Assembly: GCA_012295275.1 (NCBI GenBank)
Contig: CM022671.1
Span: 25,096,822 to 25,156,821, forward strand
DNA: 60,000 nt
Direction: 5' to 3'
DNA from: Chrysomallon squamiferum
Lineage: Eukaryota > Mollusca > Gastropoda > Neomphalida > Peltospiridae
The translations under genes and the position numbers were made by a program. The notes under the pieces are model-generated. The model saw nothing but the letters and a program-made list of their open reading frames with translations, did not search any database and was not told where the DNA came from. Positions within the stretch are counted from its first letter, which is position 1. Every line of letters begins with the position of its first letter. Of this stretch, positions 50,100 through 60,000 are shown piece by piece.

Positions 50100-51221
50100 A
50101 TGACTTATCACATTAAAACAAACGATGGGACTAGACTCCGTTTAAGTTTAGATCCCAAGCAGCAGTTTCCTGAGAAAGTTTATGCTGTTGCAAACGATGG
50201 CTTTTTGATTCAGTGGAATAACAGTGGAACAGGTGTCATACTCTGTCAAGAAACTCAGTTTGAAAAAAATGTTATGAAATGCTATCCTGGATTTGTTAAA
50301 ATTCCAAATTATGCGAACATCAGGCGCTTGTTTCGAGAATATGGATTTGACTGGACGCTTGGAGAAGACGAGACACTTGAATTCCATCATCCCTTTCTTA
50401 TTCGAGGAAAACCTGAACTTCTGTCACAAGTAAAAACCAGGCGCAAATCTCTTTCAAGCCCATGGTTACGAAGATCCAGGGTACACTTTCCAGGCAGACC
50501 TAGGAAGATTTTTAAAGCTGAACGTAGAATGAGAAAGCGAACACGCTGTATTCCCGAAGAAACGGAAAGTAACGAAGACTGTGTACCGTCGTCATCTGAA
50601 AGTAGTTTAAAAACTGATGACAGCAAGTTGGAGATGAAGAAAGAAAACCCAGATCTGGATTCCGTGCTTACCGTCTATGCCAAAAATGAAATGACAGAAG
50701 ATGAACTGGTAGATTTAATATACCAAAAATCATGCCAACTTAAATATTCCTCGAAAAGTAGCCCAAAAAGTGGTTATGAATGGTTGTACAGCTACCCTCT
50801 GATTGATAATTCTGAAGATGTCAATGACTTTTTTCCCCAAAACGACCAACAACAGCCTTACTATGCAGACTATACCGACTCAATGGGTTTTGATTATGCT
50901 CCGTCCGGAGTCCCAAGTTCACAAAGTGGAAGCCAGGAAAATGTTTATATGACTCCTTACATTAATGATGTTAATGTTGTAAGTTCAGAAGTATCAGAAC
51001 ACGAACCAAGTTTTCTGGATTGTCAAGATGAGTCAACCAAAGTATATGAAGAGCTGAAGCCAATACAACCAGGTTGTAACCCTGAACTGAAAAATAATAC
51101 TTCAGACGACACTTTGATTAATGCAGACATGGATTCACCACCTCAGAGCAGCACATCAGAGAATGCAGTTTTTTGCTGTGACTGCCATTGTCATAAGATA
51201 GCCATACTAACTGATATGTAA
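50100..51221 (+). CDS. HSF-type DNA-binding-domain transcription factor, intronless
   Basis: The start chosen is ATG at 50100 (AAAATGACT); upstream in-frame codons have no ATG. The product is 373 residues. Residues about 23-107 form a winged-helix HSF domain: FPEKVYAV, IQWNNSGTG, PNYANIRRLFREYGFDW (recognition helix region) and FHHPFLIRGKPELLSQVKTR. A very basic stretch follows (about 113-150), including PGRPRKIFK, which resembles an AT-hook core and would serve for nuclear import. The HR-A/B leucine-zipper coiled coil of true heat-shock factors is not seen. The rest is polar and acidic, and the extreme C-terminus is cysteine/histidine-rich (FCCDCHCHK). This combination is closer to HSFY/HSF5-like factors, which in vertebrates are germline-associated, than to HSF1. 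The lack of introns suggests origin by retroposition or a naturally single-exon family. Two CRE sites lie immediately upstream. Confidence 0.85.
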   Translation: MTYHIKTNDGTRLRLSLDPKQQFPEKVYAVANDGFLIQWNNSGTGVILCQETQFEKNVMKCYPGFVKIPNYANIRRLFREYGFDWTLGEDETLEFHHPFLIRGKPELLSQVKTRRKSLSSPWLRRSRVHFPGRPRKIFKAERRMRKRTRCIPEETESNEDCVPSSSESSLKTDDSKLEMKKENPDLDSVLTVYAKNEMTEDELVDLIYQKSCQLKYSSKSSPKSGYEWLYSYPLIDNSEDVNDFFPQNDQQQPYYADYTDSMGFDYAPSGVPSSQSGSQENVYMTPYINDVNVVSSEVSEHEPSFLDCQDESTKVYEELKPIQPGCNPELKNNTSDDTLINADMDSPPQSSTSENAVFCCDCHCHKIAILTDM

Positions 51222-52798
51222 ATCATTTGTATCACTGTTCCTGACCATGTTTTTCTAAACATGGAAGAAACAAGCATTTACCAAATGGATAGGGATCAAA
51301 AATCTCTCTCTCTCTCTCTCGTTCTCTCTCTCTCTCGTTCTCTTTCTCTCTTTAAATTTCAAATGAAGAAATTATATTAGGATTTTGCTTATTAAATATT
51401 TATTTTCAGATACATTAAGATACGTGTAAGTGTTTTAATTTCCTAGGGAAATAATTAATGCCAGCTACTAAAAACTACTAGTGAAAATAGCAAAAATATC
51501 TATATATGTATTGTTTTAAAGAAAACCTGGCATAGTAAGTCACTGAGTATGGCCATTTCACTGTAATAAATAACTGGTGCTAAAAATACAAAAAAAATAT
51601 AAAACCAATAGAGATATTAGTCATAATCAGTTCAAAAGAAGTTATATTTTAAATACATATTTTTATAACCACCTTGTGTAAATAAATGTTTTCCAAAATA
51701 TTTTGTTACTGTTATTATTCCATACATAAGCTAAGTTGTGTTCTCTATGTATATATATAAAGAGATTTTGATTATTATTTATTATTAACCAATTACTAAA
51801 AAAACAAAAAAAAAAAAAAAAAAAAAAAGATTCTATAGACATATTTTGGATACACTGATCTGGTTTGAAAATCTTCCATCAAGAGAAAAAGAATTTTGCT
51901 AATAATAAAATGAAAAGCCACAAATGTTTATTTGTATTTTTTATCTCCAAATTCAAAATCAATATTTGCAAAGATTGTATCAGTTACCTGATGTAATAAG
52001 ATAATAACAAAAACTGTTTCTATCTGCAAAAACAGGAAACAGATATTAACTGCATGAGATGCTTCATGCAGAGGAAATAAGACTTTTTTTTCTTCCTAAG
52101 ATCAAAATATAAAATAAGAATGCTTGGTATGAATGTGAAAAATAATGCAGATTGCCAATATATCTGCATAATCCAGTATAATTAAAACAAAATGTTACTA
52201 TCATATTTTACAAGTTTATTCAAAACTAGATTTTTATCAGTTCAAAGTACAGAACAACTAGTATAATCAGCTGAAGAATGTTATTTCAAATCATGATATA
52301 AATAAATCCTGTGTATCTAAAGCCTAGTGGTCAACAATAAACTTTTCTTTAACAGAAGAATAAATATTTCTTTTTGAAAAGTGACGTATGTTTCTTACAT
52401 CTTCATAAATTCATTTCTGAATTAATTAGGAATATGTTAGTATATTCTGAATTCAATAACCTTCTGACTGTCAGTATTCATCCAGCTGACAGGTATTTTG
52501 ATATAGAAATATATATTTGATATAAGTAAAATTTTGATATTTTGTTAGTGACACAGTTATCATCTATTCTAGACAACTGGCAACAAACAACACTCCTGAA
52601 CTTTTCTCTGGATATCAAGGCAGATAAATAGAAGTCTTTCATATTTGCCATTATCATTATATAGCAATACAATAATTATGCAAGCGATTTTCCATGTTTT
52701 AAACACTGGCTAAAATAACAAGCACAAAGCTATCAATATATGTGAGAAATACTTCATTTCTGACACATGAGTTCCACAATGGCTCAACAGAAAAATTA
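51222..52798. other. 3' region of the HSF-like gene and of the ketosamine kinase gene
   Basis: Convergent 3' ends. AT-rich sequence with a CT run (51304-51352) and a poly(A) run (51809-51828). AATAAA-like motifs are frequent, so no single signal is assigned. No further gene was recognised. Confidence 0.55.
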
Positions 52799-55700
52799 TC
52801 ATGAAGCACTTTTTACAGTTCTCACCAGTCCTTTCAAAATGGAGATTGAAGAACTTCTGTATCCTCCCCCAAAGTGATTCCTGAAAAAAAATTACAGATT
52901 ATAAGCTTGCTTTTTTGTCCTGTTCAACCATACTAGAGTGATGTCAGATATTAAATGAAAAATGAATATCAAAGAACAAATAAAGTATGTTGCAGCATGC
53001 TTATACTAAATTAGAACGCAAATACTTACTGGATAAAGGAATGTTTAATTATTAATTTTAATAGTAAAAATAAGAAAATAAGAAAACAATTTTTTAAAAA
53101 TCATTTTATAATGTTGTTCATGAATGTTTTGATGTTTAGGTATGCATCTTTTATTGTTGTTATCTGTATATGTATTTTCTTTTCTTTTGTTTTTTCTCTC
53201 TCTTGAGAATGGTAATTTCTGTTCAGTAGTTTAATTCTATTTATTTATTTTGAATAATTTCTGTTATTAAAATTTGTCCCTGAGCTGTTATTTTTTTAAA
53301 TTTTGTATCTGCTATTGTTGATTATTTTTAGTTATTAGTTTTCTGGAAGGGTTTTATTGTTGTTTTCAAATACCGTTTTTTTTGGGGGGGTGCTATATAT
53401 ATATATATATAAATTCTTTTTTACTTCATGTTTTTGCCACATTTCAAATTTACAAGAAGAAAGTAAAATATTATTTCTTACCAGTGGTTCATGTAATGAA
53501 AGAGCTGATAAAGCTCTTTTCTTGATTCATAGCCTGGTGATTTGGGAATCACCTGGAAATAGGCTTTGTAGAAGGCTGGACTGAATCCTCCAAAAATGCC
53601 TGCTATTGCCAAATCATATTCTGAATGTCCATAAAAACTTGCTGGGTCATAGATAACTGTGGAAAAAAATATACATATAATATGAGCTGTATTTAAAATA
53701 ATGTTATAATTATTTCTGGAAAATGATGATACATGCATGTATTTGGCTGTCATTATTTTTATGTTTATATTGTTATATTTGAACACTTATTTGATGATAT
53801 ATTTCAACAATTTTTACTATTAATCATTTAATCATTAAAACTAAATGTTGTTATTAAAGCTGAAACCCACAGCTGTCAATGAGCTATTCTTATTAATTAG
53901 CAGAAGGGAATTATTTTTATACCAACCTTCCCCTAGGTAGGAAGATACGTAGCACAGCCTTTAATAAACTAGTTGAGGGAACAGGAAATATAGCCCAGAG
54001 ACCTACTGAGAACATTTGATCCTGCTATCTATTCTACAATTCTTAAAAGCATAGGAATAAAACTTCATTATCCCTATACACAGTTGCATATATGTGCACA
54101 TGCAGACAGACAGACACACATCATACCAGGGCCTGATGAATCAGCTGAAACATTCCCAGACCACAGATCTCCATGAAGTAAAGCAGGTTTAACGTTAACA
54201 TCTTTAAACAGTGTGTCTAGTTTTGGCACAACCTGCGACCACAAACTGCTGGCTTCCCTATCACCTTTCAGATACTCTAACTGCTGATCAATCTTTCTAG
54301 CATAGAATGTTACCCAGTCGTCTCTCCATGTGTTATCCTGGGGGTAGTAACCACAGCATGTCTCCACATCAAAGCCAAATTTATCAACAAACTTTGTGTC
54401 CTGTGATCCTTTGTGAACAGAGTTGTCTTTCTTTTTAAGTTCTTCACCAAGCTTCTCGTTCTTCAGATGAAGTCTGCATGAAAATGTTAAAAAATAAAAA
54501 AGAATAATTTAACAAGAAGATCTAATGTGATGATAGTTAGTTGAATTATTTTTCTCATGAAACAGCCAAAAATATTGATGATGTTAGCTTTCCAGCTATA
54601 TTATTATTATTTTTTTTTTTTTATTAATTGTATTTAGACGAAAATGAAATAGCTTATTTTACATGACACCTTTTTAAACATCAGTTAAACCATATATAAC
54701 AAAATGCTGATACCACATTATTTGATAAACCAGTTGTGGAATAATAGTTGGAACAGCTAACTGGCATCGTCAGAAGGATAAACTGCATAATTCATCTCAT
54801 CTAAGTCTTGTTTTCTAATCACTGAAACACTTGCACCTTCCCCTAACATTAGCCTATATTAAGATAGAGAGATATTGATGTCTTATCAAAAACAGGATGA
54901 ACAAATAATAAGAATCTCACTTCTTACTTAATTATCCAAAACCCATACAATAAACAATCTGACTAATGTCAAGTCAAAACAAAAACAAATTTTAAATATT
55001 TTAAGAAATTAAATGTTTATTGGGATTTTCTACAATAAGTTGAATAAATATAAACCTTAAGTACTAAAATTTATATTAATTTTGTTTGCAACTGAATTAA
55101 CAAGTTATAAAATGTTAAAAATATACTTGAATGGTCTTGAAACAGTTAACTCAAAATAAAAGAAAAAAGAAATAATGACTGTTATCACCATTCTTTTTTT
55201 TTTTTTTTTTTATCCTTCACCATGCTGTCTTCAAAATAATATAAAATTAAATCTTGTAATTACTATTAGGTCATTTAAAAACAAATATCTTTGCATGTGT
55301 GCATTAATGTGTGTATGTATATACAGGCAAACGCTTGTGTCTCTGAATGTGTGCATGTGTGTTTGTCTGTATGAACATTTACCTTGTTCTTCCATTATTT
55401 TAAAACACTGACTTACTGGTTAAGACTGTCATCCTAAATATACACAATTAACCTCTAAACTGACCTTGCTAACTGCTGGCCCAGAACAGAAGAATATTTA
55501 GAAACACTGCCTCTCAAGTCTAGGTATTCCATTGCAATTGCAGCTCCACCACCTGGTAAATTGAAAACCTTCCAAAAAAGAAAAAAATAATAAAAATAAA
55601 ATATCCACTAGGGTATAATGGAATATATATAAATTTGATTTTTATGTTTTTAATTATCAAATATAAAAAGCAGTTACAAAAACAAGAAACAGTAGATAGA

Positions 55701-55880
55701 GAATAACAGAAATAAAAAAAATTTAACTAACAACATGTGAAATGTGTATTTCTGAAAAAATGAAATATCTGTTATATCCAAAAGAAAAGTATTGTGATTT
55801 ATTTAATTGTGATCTGTAATTATATATCCAAATTCACAAAATAAATCAGTAAGTATATCTACCTAGCTACCTACCTACCC

Positions 55881-55967
<87 letters not shown>

Positions 55968-56688
55968 AATATCTATATACCTACCTACCTATCTATCTAT
56001 CTTTTTCTCTATCTTTATCTACATCTATTTCTGATTTTCTTACCTTCACTGGTTTGGGAACTTTTACTTCATTAGCTGTATAAAGTGCCTCCAAACTTGC
56101 AGCTTCTCCGTCAAACATTAGCCGAGCCTTGGAAAATAATTTAAATATTCAAAATGCACACCATCAAATTGTTTTTAAAGCAAAAAATAATAACAAGAAT
56201 AACAAGAATAAGAATAAGAAGAAGAAGAAGAAGAAGAAGAAAATAAATAAATTAGTTAAATAAAATCAAATCAAATGAAACAGAATCTAGTGATAAATTT
56301 TGAAAATTTGAATAATTTAACACTGCTCCTTGATAATTTGTGGGTCTCAAACTGACTTTTTATTCAAATTTTATTTTATCATTTATTTATTTATTTTATT
56401 TTCATTTGTTTGGGTTTTTTTTTTTTTTTTTTTTATATTATTATTATTATTTAATAATAATAATAACAGCTAAAAAAGTTAAATTATACAAATACATATT
56501 AAATAAATAAATAAATATAATTTTGAAAGTACAAATGTTATTACCTTTGATTCAGTGTTGACTTTAATAAAAACTCTGCCATGATCAGTTTCATAACCAG
56601 ACCCCTGACTGATACAGCCAGAACCTCCTCCACCAAATGCTGTCAACGTTTTGGTATTTAGTTCTATCTTTAACAGTTCTTCATCCAT
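52799..56688 (-). CDS. FN3KRP: Ketosamine-3-kinase / fructosamine-3-kinase-related protein
   Basis: Six exons in transcription order: 56688-56545, 56127-56044, 55568-55465, 54473-54127, 53656-53482, 52880-52799, with GT-AG joins and consistent phases, 936 nt (311 residues), the usual family length of about 309. The cytosolic enzyme phosphorylates ketosamines on glycated proteins so that the sugar falls off (protein deglycation). The ATP-binding part has a Gly-rich loop with [12 protein letters not shown] and an invariant-lysine candidate K42 in VFIKVN. The catalytic loop is HGDLWSGN (211-218), and the metal-binding segment is [16 protein letters not shown] (starting at 228). The ending [14 protein letters not shown] is typical of the family. 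All key residues are present and there are no breaks. The gene is divergent from the SETD6-like gene, with about 1 kb between their start codons. Confidence 0.95.
53482..53656 (-). CDS. FN3KRP: Ketosamine kinase exon 5: metal-binding segment
   Basis: 175 nt with [20 protein letters not shown], and ending in the MNHW codons split by the last intron. Confidence 0.93.
54127..54473 (-). CDS. FN3KRP: Ketosamine kinase exon 4: catalytic core
   Basis: 347 nt containing [20 protein letters not shown] and the HGDLWSGN catalytic loop. Confidence 0.93.
55870..56010. repeat. (ATCT)n tetranucleotide microsatellite, intronic
   Basis: ATCT run at about 55880-55968 with ACCT/ATCT interruptions either side, in the ketosamine kinase intron between exons 2 and 3. 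Confidence 0.95.
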
Positions 56689-57679
56689 CTCATTTCATTA
56701 GTTAATTCCTGAATTAACATTAAGAATGCATTAGAAATAAAAACATTGATTTCTGAAAGCATTGAGTGATATTTTTGTTACTGAAAAGGAAATTAAAGTA
56801 TGTCACCTAAAAACAATTCATAATAAATATTAAGTATATAATAGATCTTTACAACTCTATTATCTATATAGATTATGTTAAATTATTCTATATTTAAACC
56901 CAATCATGTTGTCATTTGCATCATTTAAGTCTTGTTGAATAATAATTTATGTTTTGTCTGTACTTTGAGCTTAGATAATATGGACATAAGAAATAATTTA
57001 AAATTAACCTGAGAATGATAAATAAATCAAATCAACAGCTCTTTAAATTCTGAAACGGTGGCACTGCTGGTGCACACATACGGATAACATTATTCGAAGC
57101 ATAGGAATACTGACTGTTCATATAGTTATGTGTTATGTTTTTTTAAATGTAAAGCAATAACCTGAACGCAGTATGATTTGTATTGCGGCATAAAATGAAA
57201 TAACATTCATCGAGACGAAATAGTAATATCGTTCACTTCTTTTCGCTGTGCCTTGACATTTTTCTCTTGGTCTTCGAAAGGATTGAAAATAGGTCTACAC
57301 CGGTAAAGTTTGTAGGTAGGTGCGCGCGTGCGTATGTGTGTATTCGTGCGTGCGTGGCCATGAAACTATTTAAGAAATCAGTAATTCTAAATGTTGTGTT
57401 CGGTTAATCGTATAACTTAAGGAAGAATGTAGGTGTATCATAAAAGAACATGCTAATAGTGTGAATTGTTCACATGTAATTCTTTTTGCTTTATATTGTG
57501 CGAGGTTTTAAGTTTTTTAATTAAATTTTACAAAGTATATTTAATATTTATTTCATTTCATTTCATTTACCTGATCAACATAATAACCAGAGTGAAAACC
57601 ATTTTAGACAATTAACTAAAACAACGGCATAGCTTTATTGTGGTTATTAATTGGCCCTACACCGGTAGTCAGAATCAAA
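56689..57679. promoter_or_regulatory. Bidirectional intergenic region between ketosamine kinase and SETD6-like genes
   Basis: About 990 bp separates the two divergent start codons. It is AT-rich with a GTGCG/TGTG patch (57318-57355). No TATA box in a convincing position was seen, which would fit housekeeping genes. Confidence 0.45.
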
Positions 57680-59843
57680 ATGGAAAATGGAACAGGCAAG
57701 CATCAACTTAAAAGAGAAGAAATGCATGGCGATTGTCCCACTAAAGTATCAACAAAAGATGTGGATGATTCTCTTCTCGAGAAATTCCTCGCCTGGTGTG
57801 AAAACAGTAAATTTGGTATTATTGACAAGGTACTGAAATCCAAAGTTTTATGATTCCTGTTTGGGTTCATTTTTGGTGGAACAATGTAATCACAGTAATA
57901 TTGACGTTTTGGGCGGATTTTTAAAGAAATGTTTTAATTGATAGTTTAATGTTCACTTTTTATGACAGTATTGTTTGAAAACCTTTATTGTAGCATTTAG
58001 TCATAAATTATATCATTATCTGTTCAAGTTGAGTAAAAGTTTGTTTTGTTTTTAAGACCTGGTTTAAAATCAAATCTTGATCTATGCTAATGCTAGTGAT
58101 ACTGATAGTGATAAAGGCAAAGCTGTACCATACTTAGACTAGAACTTTTTTTTTTTTTTTTTTTTTATGTTATTAAAGAATTTGGTACATATGAAAACCA
58201 TCTTTCAGAAAAAACCAAATAAAAGAAATTTAAGATGATCATAAAATTTCTTAATAATGCTTTAATATAGCATAACTTCTAAAACTGAAAAATAAAGTAA
58301 AATATTTAAAATGTATTTATTTATTATTATTATTTTATTTTATTTTATTTTTTTTTTTTTTTGTGGTTTAATCAATTAATGTTTTATTTATTATTTTATT
58401 TATTTATGTTTTTATTTTACATAAATAACTATTACTCTTATTATTATTATTTAAAATACATGATTACATTGTAGGTTAAAATCAGCAAGCAGGGTTCCTG
58501 TGCTCAGTATGGGATGATTGCTGTAGACAATATTGATGAGGGAACAGTGTTGTTTAAAATCCCACGACCCAATCTACTGTGTCCTGATACTAGTGGTATT
58601 GCAGAGCTACTCAAAAAAGGTATGTTGGTATGTACGTGTTTGAGTGTGTGTGTTGGTATGTACGTGTGTGTGTTTGTGTGTGTGTGAGTGTGTGTGTAAA
58701 CAGTTTCCTAGAGTTTTGTTAACAATAAAATATTATCAGTACCACTTTTTTAAAAAGAATTTAAATTTTATTTATTTAATAAAATAAATAAATGTCAGAA
58801 GAGAATATCTTCAGAACATAAGTAAATACTGCTTATATGTAAATATAATCAAAATAAAATTGTATTACATTTATTTTGTTTTTTGGGGGGGTTATAGTTG
58901 ACCTTACTTTTTTATTTTATTCTTTCTTCTTTATTTTTTTTTTTTTTTATTATTATTTTTATTTTTATTTTATTTTATTTTTTTTTTTTTCAATCTATTG
59001 GGAATGTTAACTTGACTAAACTGATATATTGACTTTATAATAGCTTTTTAATTATATTCATGATAACCCACATTAGCTGAATAAGAATGATATGTTTAAT
59101 TTGAAATTAAATATACTTTGTACTACTTCAGAGTCAAATGATCTTCAGAGTACAAGTGGATGGGTTCCTCTTTTATTGGCTCTGTTGTTTGAATACAACA
59201 ATCCACAATCAAAATGGAGGCCATATTTAGATCTCATCCCAGATTTCAAGGAACTTGATTTACCTATGTTCTGGCCATTGTAAGTTGTATCAAAAGTGTA
59301 AAATAATTATATTCTGTTAAAAAAGAATTTGAATCAATCAACTAGAAATATTGGGCAGTCTTGTATAATACTGTTCCAGAATATTATTTTGGGATAGAAA
59401 GTTCCTGTTACATTGATATATTTCAGAAAAAATGAACTCCATTGCCACAAATCTATACAAAAAATAGAATAAATAATGGAACAGTAACTTAATATGTGTA
59501 AACCTTTGTTGAAGTGTTACCAATCATGACTACTCGTCTAGTGATAATTATTTTAAACTGGAAATACTTTGAGATATTTTGTTTGTAATAAATGATTTTT
59601 TAATGTAATCCAAAATAATCTATTCACTTTTATATATATATATATATGTTTTGAATTTTTAAATATTATTTTTTTATTTCTCATAATATATACTTTAATG
59701 TAAACAAATTACAGGTCAGACAGAGAGAATCTGCTGTGTGGTACTGGTGTCCAGGAATCAGTGGACAGAGACATGGCAAATCTCACTAAAGAGTTCAACA
59801 CATGTGTTTTACCTTTTGTCAGAAAACACCAGCAAGTTTTCAG
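57680..59843 (+). CDS. SETD6: SETD6-like protein-lysine N-methyltransferase, 5' part only
   Basis: Four exons are visible: 57680-57829, 58475-58619, 59132-59279, 59715-59843, with GT-AG joins and phases 0, 1, 2. They encode about 190 residues, and the gene continues past the window. The start is ATG at 57680 (AAAATGG); the ATG at 57638 is in frame but lies in a poorer context. The N-terminus has [14 protein letters not shown]. Exon 2 gives [20 protein letters not shown] then GTVLFKIPR, the opening of the SET domain. Exon 3 gives [14 protein letters not shown] and [11 protein letters not shown]; exon 4 gives [18 protein letters not shown]. This order matches SETD6, which monomethylates lysines such as that on RelA in vertebrates. 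The catalytic NHxxxxN-type and post-SET parts lie downstream and cannot be judged. Confidence 0.88.
58630..59131 (+). other. SETD6-like gene intron 2, simple repeats
   Basis: GT-rich run (58630-58698) and T/TTTA-rich low-complexity DNA (58870-58995). Nothing else was seen. Confidence 0.6.
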
Positions 59844-60000
59844 GTACTGTCACTTTGTATATTTAGAGTACCTTCATTCTCCCTTTTTCCTTCATTTATA
59901 TATATATATATATACTTTTTACTTCTTTCTTTTTGTTGTTTTTTTTTTTTTTTTTAAAAATAAGTATAGCCTTAATTTACACATTTTTAACATCACTTTT

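Overview
The window is 60 kb of AT-rich animal nuclear DNA. Its genes carry GT-AG introns and are separated by long non-coding stretches full of di-, tri- and tetranucleotide repeats. EGF plus chitin-binding secreted proteins, a fructosamine-kinase gene, a SETD6-type gene, an HSF-type factor and a scrap resembling a repeat I associate with molluscs point to a lophotrochozoan, most likely a mollusc. The species is not identified. No bacterial, organellar or viral genes were seen.

Layout. 1-6.0 kb: a ~1.4-1.8 kb non-coding repeat present twice in direct orientation (1-1782 and 4641-6020), flanking a single-exon, motif-poor rhodopsin-like GPCR (3180-4106, +). 6-11.2 kb: non-coding, with a 28-bp satellite organised in an 84-bp higher-order unit. 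11.4-25.9 kb (-): the main gene, reconstructed here as 30 coding exons encoding a secreted ~812-residue protein with four chitin-binding-type domains and 14 EGF domains. Every intron is phase 1, and most EGF exons are preceded by a 6-15 nt microexon. Part of it is a very recent tandem duplication. 29.6-33.8 kb (+): a four-exon gene for a 167-residue secreted protein with two chitin-binding-type domains, divergent from the EGF gene. 37.8-45.6 kb (+): a three-exon type II membrane sulfotransferase related to the WSCD family but without a WSC domain. 47.1-48.1 kb (-): an unrecognised intronless gene ending in a CaaX-like box, beside a decayed paralogue. 49.3-49.6 kb: a hAT-type MITE. 50.1-51.2 kb (+): an intronless HSF-domain factor with two CRE sites just upstream. 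52.8-56.7 kb (-): a complete six-exon ketosamine-3-kinase gene. 57.7 kb to the end (+): the first four exons of a SETD6-like lysine methyltransferase, running off the window.

Together, the two chitin-binding genes look like extracellular-matrix or cuticle/shell/mucus components. They lie head to head, and each has a TATA-like box about 70 bp before the start codon and a GGGCGTGT box about 95 bp further upstream. The other genes look functionally unrelated. The ketosamine kinase and SETD6 genes share a ~1 kb bidirectional intergenic region. All exon joins were made by reading splice signals and phase by eye; no alignment or transcript data were available.
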